This document shows positions 28,551 through 37,597 of a stretch of 64,000 nt of DNA, piece by piece. Position 1 is the first letter of the stretch. Every line of letters begins with the position of its first letter. The position numbers and the translations under genes are program-made. The notes beneath the pieces were generated by a model, which was given only the letters and a program-made list of their open reading frames with translations, was not told the DNA's origin and did not search any database. This stretch comes from Chitinibacter sp. FCG-7 (GTDB lineage: Bacteria; Pseudomonadota; Gammaproteobacteria; Burkholderiales; Chitinibacteraceae), in the NCBI RefSeq assembly GCF_040047665.1, contig NZ_CP157355.1:3224001-3288000 (forward strand), given 5' to 3'.

Positions 28551-28556
28551 CGATGT

Positions 28557-29567
28557 TTATTTCTTCTTGGCAATGTCAGCGGCGATCTGGTCGTAAATCG
28601 CGCCGTCATCAAAGAACTTCTTCTGCGCAGCTTTCAGCCCGCCAAACTCAGCGACGCCAAACAGTTTGACGTTGGGGAATTGCTTGGCGTATTTCGCCGC
28701 CACGGCGGCGTTACGCGGGCGCAGATAGTTTTGCGCGGCGATTTCCTGGCCTTGCTCGCTCCATAGGAAGCTCAGGTATTCGATTGCCGCTTTGCGGCTG
28801 CCTTTCTTGTCGACCACTTTATCAACCACGGCAACGGGCAAATCGGCATCGATTGAAGCGCTTGGATAAATCACCTCGAAATTGCCACGGCCAAATTCGC
28901 GCGCGATCATTTCGGCTTCGTTTTCAAACGTCACCAACACGTCGCCAATCTGGCGCTGCATAAACGTGGTCGTTGCTGCGCGCCCACCCGCGTCCAGCAC
29001 CGGCACGTTATTAAAGATCGCTTGCGTGAATTCGCGCGCCTTGGCTTCATTGCCGCCGTTTTGTTTTAGTGCTGCGCCCCAGGCCGCCAGGAAGGTATAT
29101 CGACCATTACCGCTGGTTTTCGGGTTGGGCACTACCACTTGCACGCCAGCCTTGGTCAGGTCATTCCAATCCTTGATGCCTTTTGGATTGCCTTTGCGCA
29201 CAATTAGCACTTGCAAACTAGAAAATGGCGCAGCCTCGTTCGGGAATTTCTTGTCCCAACCCGCGTTGATCTGCTTGCCTTTTTCGACAATTGCGTCGAT
29301 GTCGGTCGCCATATTCATCGTCACCACATCGGCCTCCAGCCCGTCGATCACTGAGCGCGCCTGCTTGGACGAGCCGCCGTGCGATTGCTGGATCGTCACT
29401 TTGTCCTTGAATTTGGCCTCAAAGTGTTTAGCAAAAGCCGGGTTATAGTCTTTATAAAAATCGCGCATGACGTCGTACGAGACATTGAGCAAGGTGGTGT
29501 CCGCCAGCGACAGGGCAGAGATGCTGCTTAGTGCGATGGCCAGAGTAAGTTTGCGCAGCGGTAGCAT
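28557..29567 (-). CDS. sbp: Sulfate-binding protein
   Basis: The 336-residue periplasmic protein starts with a Sec signal (AIALSSISALSLA) and continues TTLLNVSYDVMRDFYKDYN, the hallmark opening of Sbp/CysP. Other family blocks are [41 protein letters not shown] and AAQNYLRPRNAAV. It captures sulfate or thiosulfate for CysTWA. A close paralogue is encoded at 56138-57142. Confidence 0.95.
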   Translation of the reverse strand: MLPLRKLTLAIALSSISALSLADTTLLNVSYDVMRDFYKDYNPAFAKHFEAKFKDKVTIQQSHGGSSKQARSVIDGLEADVVTMNMATDIDAIVEKGKQINAGWDKKFPNEAAPFSSLQVLIVRKGNPKGIKDWNDLTKAGVQVVVPNPKTSGNGRYTFLAAWGAALKQNGGNEAKAREFTQAIFNNVPVLDAGGRAATTTFMQRQIGDVLVTFENEAEMIAREFGRGNFEVIYPSASIDADLPVAVVDKVVDKKGSRKAAIEYLSFLWSEQGQEIAAQNYLRPRNAAVAAKYAKQFPNVKLFGVAEFGGLKAAQKKFFDDGAIYDQIAADIAKKK

Positions 29568-29670
29568 GGGGTTTTCCTTCCGGTTTTGAATGACACCACT
29601 CTAACAAGCTCTAAATAGCACCACAAAGAATATAAAATTATTTCTATATGCATAAATGGTTTTAAAGGCA

Positions 29671-29720
29671 AAAAAAGACCCTTCGCTGGCCATTGAGCTG
29701 CAATTGGCCGGCGAAGGGTC
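29671..29720 (-). terminator. Rho-independent terminator after the porin gene
   Basis: GACCCTTCGC-GGCC (29677-29690) pairs with GGCC-GCGAAGGGTC (29707-29720) and ends in a T tract read on the minus strand (A at 29671-29676). It ends transcription of the porin gene before sbp. Confidence 0.85.
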
Positions 29721-29754
29721 TGAGAATATTTAGTGTCGGTGCAATTAGAAATAA

Positions 29755-30465
29755 TTAGAAATTGATCACGCTGCCGACACGCACGCGCCAGTCGTTGGTC
29801 AACACCTTGTCCTTGATGAGCGCATCAGGCAGATAGCCGATTTCAGCGTAAGGGCGGAAGGTTTTGTTCAGCTTGTAGCTCGCACCAATATTGTGCTCGA
29901 AAATATTTTTGCTGGCGTCCGGGTAGGCGTAGTTGGCCAGCTTGTGATCCCAGCGCAAATTGTAATAAGCGTCGATGTCGCTATTCACGCTCTTGCGCAG
30001 CCATACTTCGGTGCGCGTCGTGTCATCATTGTCGAGCTGCTTGTTCAGATTGCGGGTGTCGCGTGTTTTGTGTTCATAGCGAATGCGGCCATCCAGACGC
30101 CAGCCGGGGGCAAAAGCCCAATTGGCGCGTACGCCCACTTTGGCAATATCACCGGCGCTTTTGCTGTCCTGAAACAGCACGCTAGGCAGTAGCGTTAGCG
30201 TATCGCTGACTTTGTATTTGTAATACAGCTCGAATTCGGTTTCTTTCCAGCGCGACTGATCAATGCCTTCGCCGCTTTTGCTGGTATGGTCAACCACATA
30301 CTCAACGCCGCCACCAATGCCGTTGCTCAGTTCATGGCTGAGCAGGTAGCGCGTTTCATATTTTTCCTGCTCGGTACGGTATTGCCCGCGTACGTCTAGG
30401 CTCGCAGCTTGTGCATTCAGTGCCAGTGCGGCCAACACGGTGGCCCATAGATATTTCTTGTTCAT
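29755..30465 (-). CDS. KdgM-like outer-membrane porin
   Basis: ATG 30465 (MNKKYLWATVLAALALNAQA) gives a clean signal peptide; an upstream codon at 30489 adds eight residues without support. The 236-residue mature barrel has alternating beta strands such as YETRYLLSHELSNGIGGGVEYV and ends WRVRVGSVINF with the terminal Phe needed for outer-membrane insertion. The start ASLDVRGQYRTEQEKYETR resembles KdgM/NanC monomeric porins for acidic oligosaccharides. Its own terminator separates it from the sulfate operon. The substrate is unknown. Confidence 0.8.
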   Translation of the reverse strand: MNKKYLWATVLAALALNAQAASLDVRGQYRTEQEKYETRYLLSHELSNGIGGGVEYVVDHTSKSGEGIDQSRWKETEFELYYKYKVSDTLTLLPSVLFQDSKSAGDIAKVGVRANWAFAPGWRLDGRIRYEHKTRDTRNLNKQLDNDDTTRTEVWLRKSVNSDIDAYYNLRWDHKLANYAYPDASKNIFEHNIGASYKLNKTFRPYAEIGYLPDALIKDKVLTNDWRVRVGSVINF

Positions 30466-30721
30466 ATTCAATCCCCTGTAGATGTCCAACTATCGCCCCA
30501 AGCGCGGCTGTGCTTGGCATGGGAAGAACTATATTGCAGTTTTGTTATGCCATTTAATACTTTAATATTATTTTAATATTCCATTTTGCATTGATTGTGG
30601 CTTTGCTCTATTTTATTATTTTGGTTATATAAAAATAGTTAAATGTAATTAAATAGAATATTGTGCCTGTGTTAGGGTTTGCTTACCGATCAAGGAAGAT
30701 TTGGCACAAAGGAGAGGTGGC

Positions 30722-31030
30722 ATGCAGGCATTGATTGTTGGCGCGGACCATCTGGGCAATATTCCGCAGACCCTGGCGCAGTTCGGCATTACGGTGGGGC
30801 ACCATGTCAGTGGGCGCAACCCGTCACATCAGCGCAGCCCAAGCCATATCAATGGCATGGATGTGGTGATTCTGTTTACCGATTTTTTAAACCACAATGC
30901 CATGCGCAACTATCGCGATATTGCGCAAAAACGCAATGTCCGCTTTGTCGCCTGCCGCCGTTCAAGCTGCGATCTGACGCGCTCGCTGGAAAAAATCGGG
31001 GCAGTCAAAAGCCTGTCTGCCGTGCATTGA
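30722..31030 (+). CDS. DUF2325 domain protein
   Basis: ATG 30722 follows GGAGAGGTGG. The 102-residue protein MQALIVGADHLGNIPQTLAQFG... has the DUF2325 pattern: a Rossmann-like GADHLGNIP, an HVSGR segment, DVVILFTDFLNHN and VACRRSSCDL. The family is small, cytosolic and of unknown role. The region upstream (30490-30721) is AT-rich and could hold the promoter. Confidence 0.85.
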   Translation: MQALIVGADHLGNIPQTLAQFGITVGHHVSGRNPSHQRSPSHINGMDVVILFTDFLNHNAMRNYRDIAQKRNVRFVACRRSSCDLTRSLEKIGAVKSLSAVH

Positions 31031-31128
31031 CGCAGCAGGAGATGGCAAGAGCCCGGTTGTATGGCGGCCTGTCATGATGGCGGGCAGGCCATAGCGCTTG
31101 ATTGGATCAAGGCTTTGGTCTGCAAGCA

Positions 31129-31596
31129 TCACAAACCCAGCTCGCTCAAGCCCGGATGATCATCGGGGCGGCGGCCTTGGGGCCAGCGAAATAGCCGCTC
31201 ATCCTCGCGAATCGGCAGATCGTTAATGCTGGCAAAGCGGCGCTGCATCAAGCCGTCCTCGTCAAACTCCCAGTTTTCATTGCCGTAGGAGCGAAACCAT
31301 TCCCCGGCGGCATCGTGCCATTCGTAGGCAAAGCGCACGGCGATACGATTGCCCTCAAAGGCCCACAGCTCTTTGATCAGCCGGTATTGGTGTTCGCGCT
31401 GCCATTTGCGGGTGAGAAACTCAACAATCTGTGCGCGACCACGAGGAAATTCGTGGCGATTGCGCCAGATGCTATCGGCGGTGTAGGCCAGCGCCACCCG
31501 TTCGGGGTCGCGCGAATTCCAGCCGTCTTCGGCCAGCCGAACTTTTAAGCTGGCCGATTCAAGATCAAACGGTGGCAGGGGTGGGCGGGTAGACAT
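31129..31596 (-). CDS. NTF2-like DUF1348 protein
   Basis: The start at 31596 ([10 protein letters not shown]) is preceded by GGAG 9 bp upstream. The 155-residue protein has the SnoaL/NTF2-like fold typical of DUF1348: [48 protein letters not shown] and [11 protein letters not shown]. These are small single-domain proteins without settled function. It follows the GST gene by 15 bp on the same strand and is probably cotranscribed. Confidence 0.85.
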   Translation of the reverse strand: MSTRPPLPPFDLESASLKVRLAEDGWNSRDPERVALAYTADSIWRNRHEFPRGRAQIVEFLTRKWQREHQYRLIKELWAFEGNRIAVRFAYEWHDAAGEWFRSYGNENWEFDEDGLMQRRFASINDLPIREDERLFRWPQGRRPDDHPGLSELGL

Positions 31597-31611
31597 TTTT
31601 TCTCCAATCAA

Positions 31612-32235
31612 TCAGACATGCACTTGCGACTCAATGCCCGGCATCGCAATATAGCCGGGCAGTGTCTCGATGCGCGCTAGCCATTGGCAAACTGCGGGGT
31701 ATTGCGTTAGCGCTACTTTCCCTTCAACGCTGAGCGCGATATACGGGTAGAGGGCAATGTCGGCGATGGTACAGTGCGGCGCGGCCAGCCAGGGCTGTTT
31801 CGTTAAGCTTGTTTCCAGCACCGCCATTAATTGTGCGGTGATGCTTTCAGCCTCGGCCAGCGCCACGGCTCGCCCCCATTTATGAAACAGCCGCAGCGCA
31901 TTCGGCCCACGCGTGACTTCATTGGCCGCAGTGGCGAGCCACGCTTGAACTTGGGCTTGCCCGACTGGATCGCTCGGTAGCCAGAAATCAGCTTGCGCCA
32001 CACCGTATTGCCGCGCCAGATACACCAGAATGGCCTGACTATCGCGTAGCACCACGTTGCCATCGACCAGCACCGGCACCTGGCCAAGCGGGTTTTTGGC
32101 CAGAAACTCGGCCGATTTATGCTCGCGATCTGCGCCATTCACGGCAATACTCTGGTAGGGTATATCCAGCAAAGACAGCATGAGTCTGACTTTGTGGCAA
32201 TTACCGGAGAGGGCGAATTCATAGAGCTGGATCAT
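31612..32235 (-). CDS. Glutathione S-transferase family protein
   Basis: 207 residues with an N-terminal thioredoxin-like domain (MIQLYEFALSGNCHKVRLML, NPLGQVPVLVDGNVVLRDSQAI) and an all-helical C-terminal domain containing CTIADIALYPYIAL, as in bacterial GSTs. The SGNCHKVR motif puts a Ser/Cys at the active-site position. It lies in a three-gene row (oxidoreductase fusion, GST, DUF1348), suggesting detoxification or catabolism of an electrophile. Confidence 0.92.
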   Translation of the reverse strand: MIQLYEFALSGNCHKVRLMLSLLDIPYQSIAVNGADREHKSAEFLAKNPLGQVPVLVDGNVVLRDSQAILVYLARQYGVAQADFWLPSDPVGQAQVQAWLATAANEVTRGPNALRLFHKWGRAVALAEAESITAQLMAVLETSLTKQPWLAAPHCTIADIALYPYIALSVEGKVALTQYPAVCQWLARIETLPGYIAMPGIESQVHV

Positions 32236-32271
32236 TATTTTTTCCCTTCTTCAATAAGGATTCAATAAGCA

Positions 32272-33849
32272 TTACAAATCAAGTTCAAGCCGCGCCGATT
32301 TTGCGCGCGAGACACAAATGCACATCAGCCCGGCGCGTTCGCGCTCGTTGGCGTTCAGCGCGTGATCGCGATGCTCGACCTCACCAGCCAGCACTTTCAC
32401 CGCACAGGTACCGCAATTGCCCACACCACAATCCGACAGCGTATCCACGCCCGCCGCTTGCACCGCCGCCAGTACGGTTTGATCGGCCGCAATCGGAATC
32501 ACCCGTTGCGAGCGGCGCAGCAGCACTTCAAATGGCCGGTTTTCACCGTGCGCCGCAGCGGCAAAACGCTCGAAATGAATCCGCTCGGTTGCAATCTGCA
32601 ATTGCGCGGCAGTATTGGCTACAGCATCAATTAATCCGCTAGGTCCACACACATACACCTCGGTAGTATCCCCGGCCTGGCTGAGGACATGCCTCAGATC
32701 AAGGCGTGTACCTTCCGCGCTAAAATACGGCGTGATTTGCCCGGCCAGATCGCGCAGCAGCCGATCACCGTAGGCCATCTCGCGGCGGCTGCGGGCGGCA
32801 TAGTGCAAATGAAAGTTGCGGCCTTGCGCTTTGAGCGCCTGCGCCATGGCTTTAATCGGCGTAATGCCAATGCCACCGGCAATCAGCAGCACCGGCGCAG
32901 CGTTGGTGCGCAGCGCAAAATCGTTCTGCGGCAGGCCGCAATGCAGCGTCATGCCCAGCTGATAATGCTGATGCACAAAGGCCGAGCCGCCTTCGCCTTC
33001 GTCTTGCCGCAGCACGGCGATTTCGTAAATATCTCGCCGCGCGGGGTTGGATGCGATAGAGTAATTGCGCACGCTATCCTGACCATTTTTCAGTTTCACC
33101 GGCACTTTCAAATGCGCCCCTGCCGTCACCGGCGGCAAGTCTTCGCCGTTTGGAAGGCGCAATTCATAGGCGCGCACCTGTGGCGTTAGCTGGCGCACGC
33201 CGCTGATGACTAATTCCAATTCGCCGCTGCCTAAGTGATTAAGCGGCTCGGCGGCCTGCGGTTTCGCGCGCAGCGCGGCGAGTTCAGCTTGCAATGGCGC
33301 AATCAGTTGCTCAATATCGGCGTCGGTGTAACGCGGCGTAATGTGCTGCGGGCAATTCCAATCCCAGGCCTCGACGGTAATCACCATCGCGCGCTCGATG
33401 CGGGCGCGGTAAGCCGGGCTTTCCAGCGCGGCGATCAGCGCCGGATCGTCGATTTCATGCACGATGCGCACCCGGCCCCAGATTTTCAGCCGACGGCGAT
33501 TGGGGTAATCCATCAGAATGATCGAAATTTTGTCGTTGGCATTCAGATTACCCACCGATAAATACTGCACATTGCCGCGAAAATCGGCAAAGCCCAGCGT
33601 GTGCTCGTCCAACACTTTTAAAAACCCGGCCGGGCCGCCGCGGTGCTGCACATAAGGCCAGCCGTTTTCGTTCACGGTGGCCATATAAAAGCTATCGCGC
33701 TCGGCGATAAAGTCGGCCTCGCGGGCGGTGATCTCGCTGCGGCTATCTGCAGCCAGCTCAAAGCCCAGATTGCCATCGCGGCTGTGATAGCGGGTTTGCG
33801 CCGCTTTAACGCTATCGGTAAAGGTAATGGCAGCAAAGGCGCGCGGCAT
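32272..33849 (-). CDS. PNPOx-like / FAD-NAD(P)H reductase / [2Fe-2S] ferredoxin fusion
   Basis: This 525-residue protein joins three modules. Residues 1-190 are a pyridoxamine-phosphate-oxidase-like flavin domain (FYMATVNENGWPYVQHRGGP; DYPNRRRLKIWGRVRIV). Residues 205-430 are a ferredoxin-reductase module with FAD motif RNYSIASNP and NAD motif VLLIAGGIGITPIKAM. The last 90 residues are a plant-type ferredoxin with CGVGNCGTC and a later Cys (LMCICVS). It should move electrons from NAD(P)H through FAD to the Fe-S centre and the flavin domain. The partner is unknown. It is first in a row with GST and DUF1348. Confidence 0.9.
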   Translation of the reverse strand: MPRAFAAITFTDSVKAAQTRYHSRDGNLGFELAADSRSEITAREADFIAERDSFYMATVNENGWPYVQHRGGPAGFLKVLDEHTLGFADFRGNVQYLSVGNLNANDKISIILMDYPNRRRLKIWGRVRIVHEIDDPALIAALESPAYRARIERAMVITVEAWDWNCPQHITPRYTDADIEQLIAPLQAELAALRAKPQAAEPLNHLGSGELELVISGVRQLTPQVRAYELRLPNGEDLPPVTAGAHLKVPVKLKNGQDSVRNYSIASNPARRDIYEIAVLRQDEGEGGSAFVHQHYQLGMTLHCGLPQNDFALRTNAAPVLLIAGGIGITPIKAMAQALKAQGRNFHLHYAARSRREMAYGDRLLRDLAGQITPYFSAEGTRLDLRHVLSQAGDTTEVYVCGPSGLIDAVANTAAQLQIATERIHFERFAAAAHGENRPFEVLLRRSQRVIPIAADQTVLAAVQAAGVDTLSDCGVGNCGTCAVKVLAGEVEHRDHALNANERERAGLMCICVSRAKSARLELDL

Positions 33850-34107
33850 GGTGAGACTCCTCGGGACGGGTTTTTGACTCTGTAGCGCTTAGTATGTCGC
33901 CTACCCGCAGGCGAGAGAATCACCATTGGCGTGAATTGATTATTGCTGCAAGTGGAATAAACAGTCGCTGCGTGCAGAAAACCCAGTGTGAAATAGCTTG
34001 GGTATCTTCAGATCGTGTGTTGTTCACACGCAGGGGGTTAGGCCATCACTAACTTGCTTAAAGCAAAAATAGCTTTTCGGCCGTAAGCCATCGTGGCACT
34101 TTTTAAT

Positions 34108-34156
34108 GGGTATATAGTTACGGAGTATGTTGATAGCTACTTGTAGCTATATACCC
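34108..34156. repeat. Dispersed palindrome, copy P4
   Basis: GGGTATATAG (34108-34117) and CTATATACCC (34147-34156) form a perfect 10-bp stem, with a nested TAGCTAC-TTGTAGCTA hairpin near the right arm. It lies 9 bp past the end of the GST gene in a 315-bp gap that otherwise shows no gene. Confidence 0.85.
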
Positions 34157-34164
34157 GTGTATGC

Positions 34165-34860
34165 TTAAAAGGTGCAGCTTGCCGCTTCTGCCTGCATCTG
34201 CGCACTGAGCACCGAATTGCGCTGGCTCAGAAATTCATTTAAGCGCCGAGGATAGTCGGCCACAACGGCTTGTTGCACCGATGGCCGCTGCGCCAGCGCG
34301 CGCCGCCAGGCCTGCACTTGCGGCCATGCTGCCAGCGACACCAGCTCGCGAATCGGCTCAATCGTCTCAAAGGCATCGTAATAGCGAAATACCGGGGCAA
34401 ATACGGCGTCGACCAGCGTGAATTGCTCGCCAGCAAAATACGGGCCACTACCCAGCGCCGCCTCAACTTGCGCCCATTTCTGCTGCAGCTGCTGCGCTTT
34501 AAGCTGCAAAGTGGCTTCGTCTTTAGCCGAATAAAATCCGGCAATATCAGTCAAAATGGCCGAGCCCAACTCCATCCAGCCACGATGCCGGGCGCGCAAG
34601 AGTGGATCGGCCGGGTGCAGCTGCGGTGCCTGCGTTTCATCCAGATATTCACAAATCACCGCCGATTCAAAAATCGCCGCCTCGCCTACTTGCAATACCG
34701 GTACTTTGCCCAGCGGCGAAATGGCCAGAAACCAATCCGGCTTATTGGCCAGATCAATATTTTTGCGCGTAAATGGCACGCCTTTTTCCAACAGCACAAT
34801 GGCGGCGCGTTGCACAAAGGGGCAGAGCAGGTGGCTTACCAGCGTGAGTGGCTGCGACAT
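34165..34860 (-). CDS. Glutathione S-transferase family protein
   Basis: 231 residues: thioredoxin-like N-terminal domain with LVSHLLCPFVQRAAIVLLEKG (CPF motif as in omega-like GSTs), ISPLGKVPVLQVGEAAIFESAVICEYLDE, and a helical C-terminal domain with FAGEQFTLVDAVFAPVF. It is divergent from a LysR gene 78 bp away, which may regulate it. Confidence 0.92.
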   Translation of the reverse strand: MSQPLTLVSHLLCPFVQRAAIVLLEKGVPFTRKNIDLANKPDWFLAISPLGKVPVLQVGEAAIFESAVICEYLDETQAPQLHPADPLLRARHRGWMELGSAILTDIAGFYSAKDEATLQLKAQQLQQKWAQVEAALGSGPYFAGEQFTLVDAVFAPVFRYYDAFETIEPIRELVSLAAWPQVQAWRRALAQRPSVQQAVVADYPRRLNEFLSQRNSVLSAQMQAEAASCTF

Positions 34861-34938
34861 ATTGATTTCCTTATTGGGTGTAATTTGCGTTAGTCTAAGC
34901 TTGCTCTATTGCAATCAACATAAGCAGGAATGCAGATT

Positions 34939-35823
34939 ATGCATGCAAAAACGCAATACCATCTGGCGAGCCAAGACCTAGAGTTTTTGCTGGCGGTGAC
35001 ACGGGGCGGCACACTGGCCGCTGCTGCCGAACGGCTGGGCGTTGATGCCTCAACGGTTTTTCGCAGCATCCAGCGCATTGAAAAAGGGTTGGGGCAGCGC
35101 CTGTTCGAGCGCAGCAAGGCGGGGTATTTCCCGACTGAAATGGCGCAGATCCTAGCTGGCCACGCCGAGCAAATGGAAATTGCGCTTGAGTCGGCGCGCT
35201 CGGCGGCGCAATTGCAGCCCGAAGATGTGGCTGGCAGCGTGCGCATCACTACCACCGATTCCATCCTGCATGGCCTCATCGCCCCCGAGCTTGATGTGCT
35301 CTCCACGCAGCATCCGCAGCTGAGCTTTGATTTGCACACCGGCAATGAGCTGGCCAATCTCAGCCGCCGCGACGCTGATATTGCGATCCGCGCCACCCGC
35401 AAGCCGCCGCAACATCTGGTGGGCAAACACCTAGGCAGCATCAAAGTGGCGTTGTTTGCGGCGCAAAACAGCCCCTATGCCGATTTGCCTGCGGTGATCG
35501 AGCAACATGCGCCGTGGATTGCACCTGATGACGCGCTGCCTGATCATCCGACGGTGATCTGGCGCAAAAAGCATTATCCCAAAATCATGCCGCGCTACCG
35601 GGTGAACAGCATTTTAACGTTGGTGGAGTTGATCGAACGCGGCATGGGAGTGGGCATGGTGCCGACATTTCTAGCCGCCACGCGGCCAAATCTGCGCGCC
35701 TTGACGCCCGAGCTGGACGAATGTGCCACCGATCTGTGGCTGCTCACCCACCCCGAATCCCGCCACCTGCGCCGTGTGGCTACGGTGTTTAGTCATCTGG
35801 CGCAGCATATCCAATTGCGCTAA
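34939..35823 (+). CDS. LysR family transcriptional regulator
   Basis: The start at 34939 is favoured over 34930 because AGGA lies at proper distance. The N-terminal winged helix (DLEFLLAVTRGGTLAAAAERLGVDASTVFRSIQRIEKGLG) and the periplasmic-binding-like effector domain (about 90-290) are typical. It is divergently arranged with the GST gene, the classic LysR layout, so it probably controls that gene in response to an unknown ligand. Confidence 0.9.
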   Translation: MHAKTQYHLASQDLEFLLAVTRGGTLAAAAERLGVDASTVFRSIQRIEKGLGQRLFERSKAGYFPTEMAQILAGHAEQMEIALESARSAAQLQPEDVAGSVRITTTDSILHGLIAPELDVLSTQHPQLSFDLHTGNELANLSRRDADIAIRATRKPPQHLVGKHLGSIKVALFAAQNSPYADLPAVIEQHAPWIAPDDALPDHPTVIWRKKHYPKIMPRYRVNSILTLVELIERGMGVGMVPTFLAATRPNLRALTPELDECATDLWLLTHPESRHLRRVATVFSHLAQHIQLR

Positions 35824-35837
35824 GCGCCGCCGCTTGC

Positions 35838-36449
35838 TTAGTGGCCGTTCACAGGCCAGGCCTTCATGGCAAGGTCTGCCATGTTGAGCAAATCCACCGT
35901 ACTTGCCCCATCAATCGCTTGTACTGACATCCCCTGAATCACCCCAGCATAAAATCCGGCTAGCGCGTGGATATCCAGATCGGCTGGTAAATCACCATCC
36001 TGCTGACCTTGTTGCAGCCGCGCCAGCATCATCGCCCGTGTGTTACGGCGATGATCGGCAGTGAGTTCGCCAATCGCCGCATTGGCCTCGGCGCAGCGCA
36101 ACACCCCGCTGGCAATTGGGCAACCGGGGGGATGATTGGGCGCGGTAAATTGCTCGGCAGCGCCACGCAGCATCGCGTTCAGGCCAATGCGCGCGGTCGG
36201 CGCTTGCGAGAGCAATGCGCTAATTCGCTCGTATTGCTGCGCCAGATATTGATTGATCGATTCACGATACAAGGCGGGCTTGGATTCAAAGGCGGCATAC
36301 AGGCTGGGCGCATTGATACCGAGCGTGCTGGTCAGGTCGCTCAGCGACGTGCCCTCATAGCCTTTGGCCCAGAACAATTGCAATGCTAATTCAAGCGCTT
36401 GCGTGCGATCGAACGCCCTTGGCCGGCCTCGCGATTTTTTTATTTCCAT
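35838..36449 (-). CDS. TetR family transcriptional regulator
   Basis: ATG 36449 (MEIKKSRGRPRAFDRTQAL) gives the usual TetR start; the codon at 36482 adds 11 residues lacking family character. The HTH is QLFWAKGYEGTSLSDLTSTLGINAPSLYAAF, and the C-terminal part (GAAEQFTAPNHPPGCPIASGVL) places it in the YcdC/AcuR-like group that often controls oxidoreductases. It is divergent from a dehydrogenase gene, with two copies of TATCGATCACTA in the shared control region, one touching its own start codon. Confidence 0.92.
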   Translation of the reverse strand: MEIKKSRGRPRAFDRTQALELALQLFWAKGYEGTSLSDLTSTLGINAPSLYAAFESKPALYRESINQYLAQQYERISALLSQAPTARIGLNAMLRGAAEQFTAPNHPPGCPIASGVLRCAEANAAIGELTADHRRNTRAMMLARLQQGQQDGDLPADLDIHALAGFYAGVIQGMSVQAIDGASTVDLLNMADLAMKAWPVNGH

Positions 36450-36460
36450 ATCGATCACTA
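36449..36460. promoter_or_regulatory. Candidate TetR operator, site 1
   Basis: TATCGATCACTA abuts the start codon of the TetR gene and is repeated exactly at 36503-36514 in the same orientation, 54 bp away. The core ATCGAT is self-complementary. Position between regulator and divergent target suggests autoregulation. Confidence 0.5.
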
Positions 36461-36502
36461 CAAAATGTGTTGACGACGTCATCTTAGCCTGATTATATTA
36501 TG

Positions 36503-36514
36503 TATCGATCACTA
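36503..36514. promoter_or_regulatory. Candidate TetR operator, site 2
   Basis: Second exact copy of TATCGATCACTA, 20 bp before the start codon of the dehydrogenase gene, where a bound repressor would block transcription. The AT-rich stretch just upstream (ATTATATTATG) is a plausible promoter element. Confidence 0.5.
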
Positions 36515-36534
36515 TATAAACAGGATTAAACACG

Positions 36535-37578
36535 ATGCAAGGCGTTCAAACCCAGCACAGTAGCCACTATCAGTTGCAACGCAACGACGATACTTTTCAA
36601 TTACAGCAGGTGCCAAGCCAGCTACCGGCCTTGGCGGCCGATCAGGTTTTGATTCGGGTCGGCGCGGTGAGCCTGAATTACCGCGATTTGCTGATTTTGC
36701 GTAATGCCGGTCAAGATACCGTCGATGGCCAGATTCCCTTATCCGATGCGGCAGGAACGGTGATTGCAATCGGCAGCAAAGTGCAACGCTGGCAAGTCGG
36801 CGATCGGGTTGCGCCCAATTTTTTCCCTCAATGGCACGATGGCAAATATCAGACCCAACATTATTCACACGGCGCGCTGGGCGGCGCGAATCTGGCTGGC
36901 GTGCTTGCCGAGCATATCGTCGCCAGCGAAGACGACATTGTGGCGATTCCAGCGCATTTGAGTTTGCAAGAAGCCGCTACTTTGCCGTGCGCCGCGGTGA
37001 CGGCTTGGCATGCGCTGTTTGAACGCGGGCAATTGCAAGCGGGTGAAACGGTATTGATTCAGGGTACGGGCGGTGTGGCGTTGTTTGCGCTGCAACTGGC
37101 GGTGGCACAAGGCGCCAAGGTGATTATCACCTCGTCATCGAATGCCAAACTGGCGCGCGCCAAAGCACTGGGCGCATGGCAAACGATCAACTACCGCGAG
37201 CAGCCAGCTTGGGACGAAGTCGCTCTCACCCTAACCGATGGCGTGGGTGTCGATCATATTCTGGAGCTGGGCGGCCCTGATACCTATGCGCGCTCGATCA
37301 ACGCGCTGGCCGCAGGCGGGCATATTCATCAAATCGGCGTGCTCACCGGCTTTGGCCCAACGCCCAATTTGTGGCCGCTGCAATTTAAAAACGCCAATAT
37401 CAACGGCATTCTGGTCGGCTCGGTCGCACACTTTAACGCGCTCAATGCCTTCCTCAGCCAGCACCAAATCACGCCCGTGATCGATCAGGAATTTACCTAT
37501 GCGCAAGCCAGCGAGGCCTTCGACTACCTCGCCAGCGCACAGCACTTCGGCAAAATCGTGATCAACGTTCAATCTTAA
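36535..37578 (+). CDS. NAD(P)-dependent medium-chain alcohol dehydrogenase family protein
   Basis: 347 residues in the MDR/quinone-oxidoreductase fold: GroES-like N-terminal half (VGAVSLNYRDLLILRNAG, PLSDAAGTVIAIGSKV) and a Rossmann half with QGTGGVALFALQLAVAQGA as the nucleotide site. Lack of the structural-zinc cysteine cluster fits the zinc-independent or single-zinc MDR groups. It is probably repressed by the divergent TetR protein and cotranscribed with the AhpD-like gene 19 bp downstream. Confidence 0.9.
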   Translation: MQGVQTQHSSHYQLQRNDDTFQLQQVPSQLPALAADQVLIRVGAVSLNYRDLLILRNAGQDTVDGQIPLSDAAGTVIAIGSKVQRWQVGDRVAPNFFPQWHDGKYQTQHYSHGALGGANLAGVLAEHIVASEDDIVAIPAHLSLQEAATLPCAAVTAWHALFERGQLQAGETVLIQGTGGVALFALQLAVAQGAKVIITSSSNAKLARAKALGAWQTINYREQPAWDEVALTLTDGVGVDHILELGGPDTYARSINALAAGGHIHQIGVLTGFGPTPNLWPLQFKNANINGILVGSVAHFNALNAFLSQHQITPVIDQEFTYAQASEAFDYLASAQHFGKIVINVQS

Positions 37579-37597
37579 AGCCACAGGAATATTCAAA

